Positions 18,139-27,365 of a stretch of DNA of 64,000 nt are shown piece by piece. Origin of the DNA: Lacinutrix sp. C3R15 (GTDB lineage: Bacteria > Bacteroidota > Bacteroidia > Flavobacteriales > Flavobacteriaceae); the NCBI RefSeq assembly GCF_018860825.1, contig NZ_JAHKPZ010000038.1, positions 1-64,000 on the forward strand, in the 5' to 3' direction. A program made the position numbers and the translations under genes. The notes under the pieces were generated by a model, which made no database searches, was not told the DNA's origin, and saw nothing but the letters and a program-made list of their open reading frames with translations. Positions within the stretch are counted from its first letter, which is position 1, and the number at the start of each line of letters is the position of its first letter.

Positions 18139-20115
18139 ATGAATAACCACACAACCCATTCACACAACCATGGTCATACTATGATTTTTGGTAAAAAAAC
18201 AGAACTGTATTTTGCTATACTATGTGGTATTTTTTTAGTACTTGGTTTTATTATTCAAATGCTTACTAATGCACCTAACTGGTTACACTTATTAAGCTAT
18301 CTTATTTCTTATTTTTTTGGAGGGTATTTCATTTCTATTGAAGCTTTTCAAAAAATAAAAAAAGGAGGTTTTGATATTGATTTTTTAATGATTGCAGCAG
18401 CCATAGGAGCTGCCTATATTGGCAGTTGGGCTGAAGGCGCTTTACTTCTGTTTTTATTTAGTTTAGGGCATGCTTTAGAGCATTATGCCATGAATAAAGC
18501 AAAAAAATCTATTGAAGCTTTAAGTGATTTATCGCCAAAAACAGCAATAATTAAAAAAGACAACCATTTAACAGAAGTTCCTATTGAAAACCTAAAAATA
18601 GGAGATATCATTGTTGTTAAGCCAAACACTAAAATAGCAGCAGATGGCGTAATAATTTTTGGAAACAGCAGTATTAATCAAGCGCCAATTACAGGAGAAA
18701 GTATGCCTGTAGATAAAACTGCAATTTCAACAACAGATAAACTACCAGAATTTAAACATATAGACAAAAAGCATATTGCTTTTACAGGAAGCATAAATGG
18801 AGATAGCACCATTGAAGTGCATGTGCTAAAACAAAGTCATGACTCTACAGTAGCACGATTAATAAAAATGGTAAGCGAGGTAGAAACGCAAAAATCACCA
18901 ACACAGCGTTTAACCAAAAAGTTTGAAAAATGGTATGTACCAATAGTAATATTTGTTGTGGCACTTTTATGTTTTGCCTATTTAATTATAGACGAAACTT
19001 TTAATCAAAGCCTATACAGAGCAATAACCGTTTTGGTTGCAGCCAGCCCTTGCGCTTTAGCAATTTCTACACCAAGCGCAGTTCTTAGTGGTATTGCAAG
19101 AGCGGCACAAAAAGGGGTTTTAATTAAAGGAGGAAAAGCGCTTGAAGACCTAGGAAGCATTAAAACCATTGCATTTGATAAAACAGGAACCTTAACCGAA
19201 GGAAAACCCAAACTTACTAATGTAATTCCTTTACATAATTTTAATGAAAAAGACTTTTTACAAATAGTTTTAGAGGTAGAAAGTTTAAGCAACCATCCTT
19301 TAGCAAAGGCAATTGCTAAAGACATTGAAAAATTACATGGTATTCATTTTAACAACCATGCTAACACCATAGAAGCCATACAAGGAAAAGGAGTTTCTGC
19401 GATTTATAAAAACGAAAAAGTTCTTATTGGTAACTTAAAACTAATGGAAGATGAAGGCATCGCTATTACAGATACCGTAACGTCAAAAATGAGCAGCCTA
19501 TTGCAAAATGGGCACACTGTAATGCTAGTATCTTTTAAAAAGGAAGTTATTGGTATTATTAGCGTGATGGATCTGCCTAGAAAAACCGCAGCAAACACAC
19601 TACAACAATTAAAAGCTATTGGCATAAAACGCATGATTATGCTTACTGGAGACCACCAGAATGTTGGAGATGCTATTGCTAAACAAATTGGCTTAACAGA
19701 AGCAAAAGGAAACTTACTACCAGAAGACAAAGTTGCAGCTATTAAAAATTTGTTAGCAACAGACACAAAAATAGCAATGGTTGGCGATGGTGTAAATGAC
19801 GCTCCTGCAATGGCATTGAGTACTGTTAGTATAGCTATGGGAGCAGCAGGTAGTGATGTAGCTTTGGAAACTGCAGATGTAGCACTAATGTCTGACAAGA
19901 TTGAAAACCTACCTTTTGTAATAGGCCTAAGTAGAGCATCTAAACGCATTATAAAAGAAAATATTTTTATAAGCCTGGGTGTTGTAGCTGTACTTGTTCC
20001 TGTTACTATTTTAGGACTAACTAATATTGGCTTGGCAGTTTTTTTTCACGAAGGCTCAACAGTGGTAGTTGTATTAAATGCCTTACGATTATTAGCTTAC
20101 AAAAAACATATATAA
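18139..20115 (+). CDS. Heavy-metal P-type ATPase of the P1B-4-like (SPC/HEGxT) type
   Basis: This is a 658-residue metal-exporting ATPase of the inner membrane. The N-terminus is a short His-rich tail (NNHTTHSHNHGH) instead of a CxxC metal-binding domain. The transmembrane metal site is S303-P304-C305, not CPC, and the last part has H637-E638-G639-S640-T641. SPC plus HEGxT is the signature of the P1B-4 group, which moves Co, Fe or Zn ions. Catalytic features are D347 of DKTGT, TGES, the SNHPLA nucleotide motif, TGDH and GDGVNDAPA. It follows the adaptor gene after 35 bases and completes a cytosol-to-outside efflux route with the RND system. Automatic annotation would probably call it CadA/ZntA. 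Confidence 0.9.
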   Translation: MNNHTTHSHNHGHTMIFGKKTELYFAILCGIFLVLGFIIQMLTNAPNWLHLLSYLISYFFGGYFISIEAFQKIKKGGFDIDFLMIAAAIGAAYIGSWAEGALLLFLFSLGHALEHYAMNKAKKSIEALSDLSPKTAIIKKDNHLTEVPIENLKIGDIIVVKPNTKIAADGVIIFGNSSINQAPITGESMPVDKTAISTTDKLPEFKHIDKKHIAFTGSINGDSTIEVHVLKQSHDSTVARLIKMVSEVETQKSPTQRLTKKFEKWYVPIVIFVVALLCFAYLIIDETFNQSLYRAITVLVAASPCALAISTPSAVLSGIARAAQKGVLIKGGKALEDLGSIKTIAFDKTGTLTEGKPKLTNVIPLHNFNEKDFLQIVLEVESLSNHPLAKAIAKDIEKLHGIHFNNHANTIEAIQGKGVSAIYKNEKVLIGNLKLMEDEGIAITDTVTSKMSSLLQNGHTVMLVSFKKEVIGIISVMDLPRKTAANTLQQLKAIGIKRMIMLTGDHQNVGDAIAKQIGLTEAKGNLLPEDKVAAIKNLLATDTKIAMVGDGVNDAPAMALSTVSIAMGAAGSDVALETADVALMSDKIENLPFVIGLSRASKRIIKENIFISLGVVAVLVPVTILGLTNIGLAVFFHEGSTVVVVLNALRLLAYKKHI

Positions 20116-20208
20116 AGTAACATTTTTAACGCAACCATTTACTATTTTAAGCATCTACTAAGGGTATATCTTTTAGAAAAATAAAGACACAACTTAAATA
20201 ACAACAAA

Positions 20209-20778
20209 ATGAAAAAAATATTTTTAGGATTACTACTTTTTACCGCTTTTACAACCTTTGCGCAAGAAGCTATTCCAGAAGAAAAAGTGAAGCATAGTGA
20301 AATTAAAGTAAATACTTTTAATCTTATTGTATTTAAAGCTGTAGATTTTTCCTATGAATATTTAATAGATTCTGAATCTTCAGTTGGCGCTTCTTTTCTT
20401 TTTAATTTACAAGACCGAGAAGACAGAGAATTTGAAGATGGACCTATTTACAACGAAAAATTTGCCTTTACGCCTTACTACAGACGCTACTTTTCTAGCA
20501 AGTATGCCTGGGGATTTTTCTTAGAAGCTTTTGGTATGTATAGCGTTCAAGAAGATGTATATACAGAGTACCTAGTAGGCTCTAACGACCCTGTTTACAC
20601 AGATGAAACATCAAACAACTTAGCTTTTGGTATGTCTGTTGGCGGAAAATTTGTAAGCAAAAAAGGTTTCTTATTTGAAGTATATGGTGGCGTTGGTAGA
20701 AATTTAACAACATCTAACAATGAAGTTGGAACTGATTTTGTACCTCGTTTAGGCGCAACCCTTGGCTGGAGGTTTTAA
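20209..20778 (+). CDS. Small outer-membrane beta-barrel protein (DUF3575-like)
   Basis: This 189-residue protein has a signal peptide (1-18, TTFAQ). The mature part consists of alternating aromatic/polar strands (FAFTPYYRRYFSS, GFFLEAFGMYSV, GFLFEVYGGVGR) and ends in LGWRF, the C-terminal Phe used by the BAM machinery. The length fits a small 8-stranded barrel. The PYYRRYF and GRNL segments resemble the DUF3575 family. The function is unknown. It lies 93 bases after the metal ATPase gene with no terminator between, so it may be weakly co-transcribed with it; a bidirectional terminator follows. Confidence 0.7.
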   Translation: MKKIFLGLLLFTAFTTFAQEAIPEEKVKHSEIKVNTFNLIVFKAVDFSYEYLIDSESSVGASFLFNLQDREDREFEDGPIYNEKFAFTPYYRRYFSSKYAWGFFLEAFGMYSVQEDVYTEYLVGSNDPVYTDETSNNLAFGMSVGGKFVSKKGFLFEVYGGVGRNLTTSNNEVGTDFVPRLGATLGWRF

Positions 20779-20796
20779 TACCAAAACTGATTTTAT

Positions 20797-20834
20797 AAAA
20801 AAAAAGCCCAAGTTTAAAACTTGGGCTTTTTTTA
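20797..20834. terminator. Bidirectional rho-independent terminator
   Basis: A perfect 10-bp GC-containing stem (20806-20815 with 20817-20826) is flanked by A-run and T-run. It lies between the convergent ends of the 20209-20778 gene and glyS and serves both. Confidence 0.88.
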
Positions 20835-20857
20835 TTCCTGCTTTTTGCAAAGATTTA

Positions 20858-22402
20858 TTATTTCATTTTCATTAGCCAATGTTTCACATCTACCTCAGCT
20901 TTTATTAAATCTTTTAAATCTTCTATTTTAACACGTTTTTGTTCCATAGTATCTCTGTGTCTTATAGTAACCGTATTGTTCTCTAAGGTTTCGTGATCTA
21001 CAGTAATACAAAATGGTGTTCCGTTAGCATCTTGACGTCTGTATCGTTTTCCTACGGCATCTTTTTCGTCATAAAACACATTAAAATCCCATTTTAAGTC
21101 TTCTACAATTTGCTTTGCTACTTCTGGCAAGCCATCCTTTTTTACTAAAGGAAAGATTGCAGCTTTTACAGGAGCTAAAACTGCTGGTAGTTTTAAAACA
21201 GTTCTTGTAGTATTATTTTCTAATGTTTCTTCTACTAAAGAGTTTGAAAACACAGCTAAGAACATTCTGTCTAAACCAATAGAGGTTTCTAACACATAAG
21301 GTGTGTAGCTTTTGTTTTCTTCATGGTCAAAATACTGAAGCTTCTTACCAGAAAATTCTTCGTGTTGTTTTAAATCAAAATCGGTACGCGAGTGTATTCC
21401 TTCTAATTCTTTAAATCCGAAAGGGAATTTAAATTCAATATCTGTTGCAGCATCAGCGTAGTGTGCTAATTTTTCGTGGTCATGAAAACGATAATTGTCC
21501 TCTCCCATACCTAAAGAAAGGTGCCATTTTAATCTGGTTTCTTTCCATTTATCAAACCATTCTTTTTGTGTACCTGGTTTAATAAAAAATTGCATTTCCA
21601 TTTGTTCAAACTCACGCATTCTAAAAATAAACTGTCTAGCAACAATTTCATTTCTAAATGCTTTTCCTGTTTGTGCAATACCAAAAGGAATTTTCATTCT
21701 TCCTGTTTTTTGTACATTCAAGAAGTTTACAAAAATACCTTGCGCTGTTTCTGGACGTAAGTACAAATCCATTGCTGTTTCTGCTGATGCACCAAGTTTG
21801 GTACCAAACATTAAGTTAAATTGTTTAACGTCTGTCCAGTTTCTGCTTCCTGTTAACGGATCTGCTATTTCTAATTCTTCAATTAGGGCTTTAACATCTG
21901 CCAGATCTTCTGCTTCTAAAGATTTTCCTAAGCGTTTTAATATGGTATCAATTTTTTCTTGATATCCTAATACTCTTCCGTTAGTTGTTAAAAACTCTTC
22001 TTTATTAAAGGCTTCTCCAAAGCGTTTTTCGGCTTTTTTTACTTCCTTTTCTATCTTGGTTTCTATTTTAGCACAATAGTCTTCTACTAAAACATCTGCG
22101 CGATATCTTTTTTTAGAGTCTTTGTTATCTATTAATGGGTCGCTAAAGGCATCAACGTGCCCAGAAGCTTTCCAGGTGGTAGGATGCATAAATATTGCGG
22201 CATCTATACCTACAATATTATCATGCATTTGCACCATGGCTTTCCACCAATAGTCACGAATGTTCTTTTTAAGCTCTGCTCCATTTTGTGCGTAATCATA
22301 TACTGCACTCAAACCATCGTAGATTTCACTACTCTGGAATACGTAACCATACTCCTTTGCGTGAGAGATTACTTTTTTAAATTGTTCATCTTGATTTGCC
22401 AT
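20858..22402 (-). CDS. glyS: Glycyl-tRNA synthetase, single-chain class II
   Basis: This 514-residue enzyme charges tRNA-Gly. It is the alpha2 single-chain type (archaeal/eukaryotic-like), as used by Bacteroidota. Landmarks are EYGYVFQSSEIY and GLSAVYDY near the N-terminus, YLRPETAQGIFVNF, PFGIAQTGKAFRNE, the class II motif 2 region REFEQMEMQFF, SIGLDRMFLAVF (motif 3 region) and a C-terminal anticodon-binding domain (AIFPLVKKDGLPEV onward). An upstream in-frame ATG at 22429 is inside the hairpin of the preceding terminator, so I place the start at MANQDEQF (22402). Confidence 0.95.
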   Translation of the reverse strand: MANQDEQFKKVISHAKEYGYVFQSSEIYDGLSAVYDYAQNGAELKKNIRDYWWKAMVQMHDNIVGIDAAIFMHPTTWKASGHVDAFSDPLIDNKDSKKRYRADVLVEDYCAKIETKIEKEVKKAEKRFGEAFNKEEFLTTNGRVLGYQEKIDTILKRLGKSLEAEDLADVKALIEELEIADPLTGSRNWTDVKQFNLMFGTKLGASAETAMDLYLRPETAQGIFVNFLNVQKTGRMKIPFGIAQTGKAFRNEIVARQFIFRMREFEQMEMQFFIKPGTQKEWFDKWKETRLKWHLSLGMGEDNYRFHDHEKLAHYADAATDIEFKFPFGFKELEGIHSRTDFDLKQHEEFSGKKLQYFDHEENKSYTPYVLETSIGLDRMFLAVFSNSLVEETLENNTTRTVLKLPAVLAPVKAAIFPLVKKDGLPEVAKQIVEDLKWDFNVFYDEKDAVGKRYRRQDANGTPFCITVDHETLENNTVTIRHRDTMEQKRVKIEDLKDLIKAEVDVKHWLMKMK

Positions 22403-22414
22403 AGATGCAAAAGT

Positions 22415-22447
22415 AAAAAACCACTCCATATTAATGGAATGGTTTTT
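22415..22447 (-). terminator. Terminator of the coiled-coil membrane protein gene, overlapping the false glyS start
   Basis: A 10-bp stem with one mismatch (22420-22429 with 22434-22443) is flanked by A and T runs. On the minus strand it ends the transcript of the 22468-23352 gene with a T-run after the stem. It contains the spurious upstream ATG of the glyS frame. Confidence 0.75.
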
Positions 22448-22467
22448 AAAAAATTATACGTTATTTT

Positions 22468-23352
22468 TTATTTTAATGTTATTGATGTATTTCCTAAAAA
22501 TGTTGCGTTTTGAAATATGTTAACATCATAAGTACCAGCTTTTAGCATTTCTTTGTTTTTTAAACTTATTTTAAGGCATGCGGTTACTTGATCTGACACA
22601 TTTTTTACTGTTGTTTTTCCGCTATATGCAATGTGCTTTTCTTCAAATTTAAGAACACCTCTTTCAGATATTATTTCATCATTAACATCTACAATTTGAA
22701 CATAAATATTTTTACTTCCTTTATTTGTATATGCATTACTCTCTAAGGTAGTACAAACCTCAAAATAATCTGTTTTACTCGCTTTATTGGTTTCAAAAAA
22801 CCTTAATGATGAGCTAGTATTTAATGCTGCAACTTTTATATGGTTTGCTTTAAGCATACCAACCTCATTAATGATTTTATATAGTTTTTTGTTTTTTAAT
22901 ACCAAACTATCTAATTCTAGTTTTTGGCTTTCAAATTGTTGAGAAACAGAATCTACCTGTGATTGTAAGATATTATTATTTCTAACAAGCGAGTCTATAT
23001 GACCAAAAACACCTTCTCTTTCCTTTTTAAGAGTATGTATTTGGCTTTTGTATTTACTAATTAATGATACATCTGTTTTTGTGTTTTTTACTAAGTTTAA
23101 AATGCTCTCTACTTTTGTTTTTGAGGTTTCTAACTTTGTTTTAACAACTTGGTTTTCTACAAAAACATCTTCATAAAGAGAAATCATTTCTTTTAATTCA
23201 TTTTGAACAAGGTTTTTTTCTTGCTCTAAAAATTCTTCTTGATTTTTAAATGAATTAAAATAGGAAATACTATAAGATCCTAAAACAGTAATTACAATTA
23301 CCAGTGTACCAATAATTAATCTGTAGTTAAAAGTTTGAGGGAAAACTAACAT
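22468..23352 (-). CDS. Conserved flavobacterial membrane-anchored coiled-coil protein, function unknown
   Basis: This 294-residue protein has a short cytoplasmic start, one TM segment (about 13-32, RLIIGTLVIVITVLGSYSI) and a long coiled coil (about 35-165). The C-terminal beta-rich domain (about 172-294: SSSLRFFETNKASKTDY, SERGVLKFEEKHIAYSG, AGTYDVNIF) resembles an Ig-like extracytoplasmic domain. I do not recognise a named family. The gene lies between glyS (same strand, terminator between) and comF (divergent). A structural or scaffold role in the envelope would fit the architecture. Confidence 0.75.
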   Translation of the reverse strand: MLVFPQTFNYRLIIGTLVIVITVLGSYSISYFNSFKNQEEFLEQEKNLVQNELKEMISLYEDVFVENQVVKTKLETSKTKVESILNLVKNTKTDVSLISKYKSQIHTLKKEREGVFGHIDSLVRNNNILQSQVDSVSQQFESQKLELDSLVLKNKKLYKIINEVGMLKANHIKVAALNTSSSLRFFETNKASKTDYFEVCTTLESNAYTNKGSKNIYVQIVDVNDEIISERGVLKFEEKHIAYSGKTTVKNVSDQVTACLKISLKNKEMLKAGTYDVNIFQNATFLGNTSITLK

Positions 23353-23482
23353 ATTATTTATTTTACTGCACGAAACTATATATTTTGTATGATTTATTAC
23401 ATTTTATTCGTTAAAGTATAAGAAATAATTGTTAAAGCAATTTTATTAAACTTTTCACTTTAAATTTTGTAAGTTTAGTATT

Positions 23483-24163
23483 ATGTTTCAATCTATTATA
23501 GATTTATTCTTTCCAAAAGTATGCTATGCATGTTATGTGCACTTGCAGGATTATGAACAGTATGTTTGTACATCTTGCAGACATAGTTTGCCTGTTACTA
23601 ATTATCATTTTAATGCAAACAATGCGGTTGAAAAAGTTTTTTATGGTCGTGAAAAAGTAGAACAAGCTACTGCTTTACTTCGTTTTGAAAAGAAAAGCAT
23701 TGTACAGCAACTTATTCATAATTTAAAATATAGAGGTTATGAAGAAATTGGTGTTTTTTTAGGGCAATGGTTAGGTAACGAATTAAAAGAAATAGCAGCT
23801 TATAATGAAATAGATATTGTTATTCCTGTGCCTTTACATAAAAAGAAATTAAAAAAAAGAGGCTATAATCAAGTTGCTAAATTTGGCCAAGAAATAGCCA
23901 AAGCTTTGCAAGCAGATTACAATGATGCTTCATTAATTAAAATTACAAATACCACCTCACAAGTAACCAAGAAAAGATTTGCTCGTTGGCAAACTAACTA
24001 TGAGCTTTTTGCTTTGCAAAATGCTTCTTTAATAGAAAACAAACATGTTTTAATTGTAGATGACATTATTACCACAGGAGCAACTTTAGAGTCTTGCATT
24101 CAAATACTAAATAAAGCCAAAAATGTTAAAATAAGCATTGCTACCATGGCAATAGTGCAATGA
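23483..24163 (+). CDS. comF: ComF-family phosphoribosyltransferase-like protein
   Basis: This 226-residue protein has the ComF/GntX layout. The N-terminal zinc-finger has C14, C17, C29 and C32 (CYAC...CTSC). The C-terminal type I phosphoribosyltransferase domain holds IPVPLHKKKLKKRGYNQ (114-130) and the PRPP-binding loop VDDIITTGAT (192-201). In transformable bacteria ComF helps DNA uptake or processing; outside them its substrate is unclear. It is divergent from the 22468 gene and precedes the lipoprotein gene by 43 bases. Confidence 0.92.
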   Translation: MFQSIIDLFFPKVCYACYVHLQDYEQYVCTSCRHSLPVTNYHFNANNAVEKVFYGREKVEQATALLRFEKKSIVQQLIHNLKYRGYEEIGVFLGQWLGNELKEIAAYNEIDIVIPVPLHKKKLKKRGYNQVAKFGQEIAKALQADYNDASLIKITNTTSQVTKKRFARWQTNYELFALQNASLIENKHVLIVDDIITTGATLESCIQILNKAKNVKISIATMAIVQ

Positions 24164-24206
24164 GTGTTTTGTTAATGATAAATATGTTGTTACTTTGTAC
24201 AAAATC

Positions 24207-25826
24207 ATGAAATTAATAATGCGTAATAAGTTATCTAATTTATTTTTTATACTAACCATAGGCTTAATCCTAATTAGCTGTGCAAATAGAGGAAATCCTA
24301 GTGGTGGACCTAAAGATATTACTGCTCCTAAAATTGTTAAATCTATACCCCAAAATTACACCACTAATTTTAACGGTAAGGAAATTAAAATCTATTTTGA
24401 TGAGTATGTAAAAATTAAAAACCTTACCAAACAGCTTATTATTTCTCCGCCAATGGATCCTTCTCCAGAAGTAACTCCTCTAGGTACAGCCAGCAAGTAC
24501 ATTACTATTAAAATTAATGATACCTTGTTAGAAAATACTACCTATGCTTTTAACTTTGGAAACAGTATAGTAGATAATAATGAAGAAAATCCATACTCTT
24601 ATTACAAATTTGTTTTTTCTACTGGTAATTATATAGATTCACTATCTGTTAAAGGAGATATTTTAGATGCTTCGTTACGTAAACCTGAAGATTTTGTTTC
24701 TGTTAGGTTATATGAAATAGATTCTACTTTTAGCGACTCTATTGTATACAAAAAACTACCAAAATATGTAACTAACACATTAGATAGCACTACAACTTTT
24801 AGTATAGATAATATTAAAGCAGGCAAATATATGCTTGTGGCCTTAAAAGATGCTAATGAAGATAATAAATTTCAGCAATTAACAGATAAAATAGGGTTTT
24901 ATAAAGACTACATTACAGTACCTACAGACAGCACTTATTCTTTAAAATTATTTAAAGAAGAAGCAGATTTCAGCATTATAAGACCTCGTTTGGTTGCTGG
25001 CGAAAAAATAGCATTTGGTTATCAAGGTGATTACAAAAATACAGCAATTAATATTACCTCTGTGGTACCTGATACTTTTAAATATACCATTACAAAAGAT
25101 GCTCAAACAGATTCATTAAACTATTGGTATTCCCCAAGATTAAAAGATACAGACTCTTTACTTTTTACAGTAAAAAACAATAAATACACTAAAGATTTTA
25201 CGGTTAAAATAAGTGACCAACCTAGAGATTCATTAAAAATAGAGGCTAGTAAAGGAACCTTAAACTTTAAAGACAATTTTAAAATAACTGCCAATATTCC
25301 GTTGACTAATTTTAACGAAAAAAAACTTACTATTTTAGATAAAGATTCTTTACAAGTAGCATACACAACGGTTTTAGACACGCTTAAAAACACCTATTCA
25401 CTTATTTTTGATAAAACGGAAAACAACAAATACTTTGTTCAAGTTTTACCTGAAGCCTTTACCGATTTTTTTAATAATAAAAATGATTCTTTAAATTACA
25501 CTTTAAGCACAAGAAACTTTGCAGATTATGGTAATGTAAGAGTAACTTTATACAATGCTAAATACCCAATAATTGCACAACTAACAGATGCTAAAGGCGA
25601 ATTAAAAGCAGAAATATATAGTACACAACCAGAACCATTAGATTTTAGGTATTTAGACCCTGCAAAGTATTATTTACGTATTATATATGATACCAATAAA
25701 AACAAAAAATACGACTCTGGTAATTATTTAAAAAAGCGTCAACCAGAGCGTATTAGCCATTTTAAAGAAGCTATTGAGGTACGTGCTAATTGGGATCCTA
25801 TTATAGATTTTACTCTGTTAGATTAA
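24207..25826 (+). CDS. Conserved Bacteroidota lipoprotein with N-terminal Big/Ig-like domain
   Basis: This is a 539-residue lipoprotein from the chosen ATG. A TTG further upstream (24195) is a weaker start, and another ATG at 24219 gives the neatest signal peptide. The lipobox is ILISC, followed by NRGNPSGGPKDITAPKIV, the typical opening of this family. Residues about 40-145 form an Ig-like (Big_5/SbsA-type) domain with YFDEYVKIKNL and ITIKINDTLLENTTYAFNFG. The rest is beta-rich with repeated Asp/Asn/Lys segments and ends EVRANWDPIIDFTLLD. It is probably on the periplasmic face of the outer membrane or at the surface. The function is unknown. Its 3' end overlaps the convergent nitrilase gene by 17 bases. 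Confidence 0.82.
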   Translation: MKLIMRNKLSNLFFILTIGLILISCANRGNPSGGPKDITAPKIVKSIPQNYTTNFNGKEIKIYFDEYVKIKNLTKQLIISPPMDPSPEVTPLGTASKYITIKINDTLLENTTYAFNFGNSIVDNNEENPYSYYKFVFSTGNYIDSLSVKGDILDASLRKPEDFVSVRLYEIDSTFSDSIVYKKLPKYVTNTLDSTTTFSIDNIKAGKYMLVALKDANEDNKFQQLTDKIGFYKDYITVPTDSTYSLKLFKEEADFSIIRPRLVAGEKIAFGYQGDYKNTAINITSVVPDTFKYTITKDAQTDSLNYWYSPRLKDTDSLLFTVKNNKYTKDFTVKISDQPRDSLKIEASKGTLNFKDNFKITANIPLTNFNEKKLTILDKDSLQVAYTTVLDTLKNTYSLIFDKTENNKYFVQVLPEAFTDFFNNKNDSLNYTLSTRNFADYGNVRVTLYNAKYPIIAQLTDAKGELKAEIYSTQPEPLDFRYLDPAKYYLRIIYDTNKNKKYDSGNYLKKRQPERISHFKEAIEVRANWDPIIDFTLLD

Positions 25827-26592
25827 AAGCATCGCTATCTCCTAAAAACTGTAATCGCTCACGATATTTTTTTATATGCTTTTTATCTAGTGTAACGATT
25901 TGGGTTTGCTCTTTACCTAAGGTAATAGCACTTATTTTTTCACCTAAAACGTCATATACAGCAGAACTTCCAGAGTATTCATAATTATTGACATCAAAAC
26001 CAACTCTGTTAACACCAATGCAATAGCTCATATTTTCTATAGCACGTGCTTTTAGCAAGGCATCCCAAGCAGTAATTCTTAGTTTTGGCCAATTAGCAAC
26101 ATATAGTAACAAATCATATGCATCTGTATTCCTTGCCCAAACAGGAAAACGCAAATCATAACACACTAAAGGGCATATTTTCCAACCCTTATAGTTTACC
26201 AATATTCTTTTATCTCCTGCCTGATAGACTTTATCTTCGCCTGCAAGCGTAAAGGTGTGTCGTTTATTATAAACGTCTATTCTTCCTTCAGGATGCACAA
26301 ATAAAAGTCGGTTATAGTATTTATTATCCTCTGTAATAATAAGACTTCCTACAATAGCAGATTTACTTTTACTAGCCATTTCAAGCATCCATTGTACCGA
26401 TGCTCCTTGCATGGTTTCTGCAAGTGTTGAGGCATTCATGGTAAACCCTGTAGTAAACATTTCTGGAAGCAAAATAAGATCTACTGCCTCTGTGATTGCA
26501 TTGATTTTTTGCGCGAAAAGCAACCTGTTCTCTTTTGGGTTTTCCCAAACTAAATCAGACTGAACAACTGCTATTTTTAATTTTTCTTGCAT
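25810..26592 (-). CDS. Nitrilase-family omega-amidase (YafV-like)
   Basis: This 260-residue protein is of the nitrilase superfamily. The catalytic triad is visible: E44 (LLPEMFTTGF), K110 (YNKRHTF) and C144 (PLVCYDLRFP). The PEMFTTGFTM and CYDLRFPVWAR segments match the YafV/omega-amidase branch, which hydrolyses alpha-keto acid amides such as 2-oxoglutaramate and 2-oxosuccinamate formed by glutamine or methionine transaminases. A methionine-type aminotransferase gene lies 774 bases away on the same strand, the pairing used in methionine salvage. The two genes are separated by one coiled-coil gene. Confidence 0.9.
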   Translation of the reverse strand: MQEKLKIAVVQSDLVWENPKENRLLFAQKINAITEAVDLILLPEMFTTGFTMNASTLAETMQGASVQWMLEMASKSKSAIVGSLIITEDNKYYNRLLFVHPEGRIDVYNKRHTFTLAGEDKVYQAGDKRILVNYKGWKICPLVCYDLRFPVWARNTDAYDLLLYVANWPKLRITAWDALLKARAIENMSYCIGVNRVGFDVNNYEYSGSSAVYDVLGEKISAITLGKEQTQIVTLDKKHIKKYRERLQFLGDSDAFNLTE

Positions 26593-26640
26593 ACTTTAAA
26601 AGTACAGGATTTTTGTTAAAAACAACAAGAATTTAAAACT

Positions 26641-26680
26641 AAAAAAAATCCAGAAACAAGTAATTATGTTTCTGGATTTT
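26641..26680 (-). terminator. Rho-independent terminator of the Lys/Glu-rich coiled-coil gene
   Basis: An 11-bp stem (26648-26658 with 26667-26677) is followed on the minus strand by eight T. It lies after the stop of the 26705-27298 gene. Confidence 0.82.
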
Positions 26681-26704
26681 AATTAAAATAACCTTAAGTA
26701 AGCA

Positions 26705-27298
26705 CTAAATTTTTCTTAGTTTTTTATCTGCTTTCTCTATGTCTTTATTATAACCTTCTATTTTTTTAAGCCATTTTTCTTCATCTTGTGGAGAAAGTTT
26801 TCCTTTTCGCTTTAGCTTATCATATTTTTTCTGAGAACTATATAATTTGTTTTTAGCTTTTTCAAGGTTTTTTTGCGCTTTTTCTTTATTCTTTATTTCT
26901 TTTTGCGCTTTTTTAAGTTCCTTTTCTGCTTTTTTTCGTTCTTTTTCACTCGTTTTTAGCGCTTCTTCACGAGCCTCTTCTTCCTTTTGCTTATTTTTAA
27001 ATGCTTTTTCCTTTTCCTTTTCGGCCTTTGCTATTTCTTTTTCTTTTTTCTCTTGCTCCTTTTCTGCTTTCTCTTTTGCTATCTCGGCTTGTTTTTTCTC
27101 TTCTAGTAATTGCATCTCTGCTTCATAAGCAGTAAAGATTTCATTGCGTTTTTCTTGAGTTAACATTTCTGTAACCTCTTTATCTCCTTGATAAATTTTA
27201 TTGTTTTTTACTTTATAAGCTTCTGTATTTTCTACATTTTGAGCATGAATAGTAAAGCTAAAAGCTAAAAAAAATGTTACTGCAATTAATTTTTTCAT
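26705..27298 (-). CDS. Exported Lys/Glu-rich coiled-coil protein
   Basis: This 197-residue protein has a signal peptide (1-19, ending IHAQ). A short domain with NKIYQGDKEVTEMLTQEKR follows. Residues 60-160 are an almost uninterrupted Lys/Glu/Ala helix (KEKAEKEQEKKEKEI and similar), so a long charged periplasmic coiled coil. The last part (LSPQDEEKWLKKIEGYNKDI) is again helical. It has no recognised family and low sequence complexity, which makes homology searches unreliable. It has its own terminator. A spacer or scaffold role in the periplasm is possible but unproven. Confidence 0.7.
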   Translation of the reverse strand: MKKLIAVTFFLAFSFTIHAQNVENTEAYKVKNNKIYQGDKEVTEMLTQEKRNEIFTAYEAEMQLLEEKKQAEIAKEKAEKEQEKKEKEIAKAEKEKEKAFKNKQKEEEAREEALKTSEKERKKAEKELKKAQKEIKNKEKAQKNLEKAKNKLYSSQKKYDKLKRKGKLSPQDEEKWLKKIEGYNKDIEKADKKLRKI

Positions 27299-27365
27299 TA
27301 TTATCTTATTTAATATTTTTCTTAATATAAATTACAAATATATTGCCAAACTATATATAACCAAC

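Noticed and set aside
19404-19949. Open minus-strand frame of 181 residues in the metal ATPase gene
   Set aside because: Antisense to the ATPase motifs DKTGT to GDGVNDAPA, which are certain.
21495-21962. Open plus-strand frame of 155 residues in glyS
   Set aside because: Antisense to conserved synthetase motifs; Cys- and Ser-rich pattern typical of a shadow.
22403-22429. Upstream start for glyS adding nine residues
   Set aside because: The codons fall in a terminator hairpin of the preceding gene.
26847-27128. Open plus-strand frame rich in Phe and Ser
   Set aside because: Complement of Lys/Glu-rich coiled-coil codons on the other strand.
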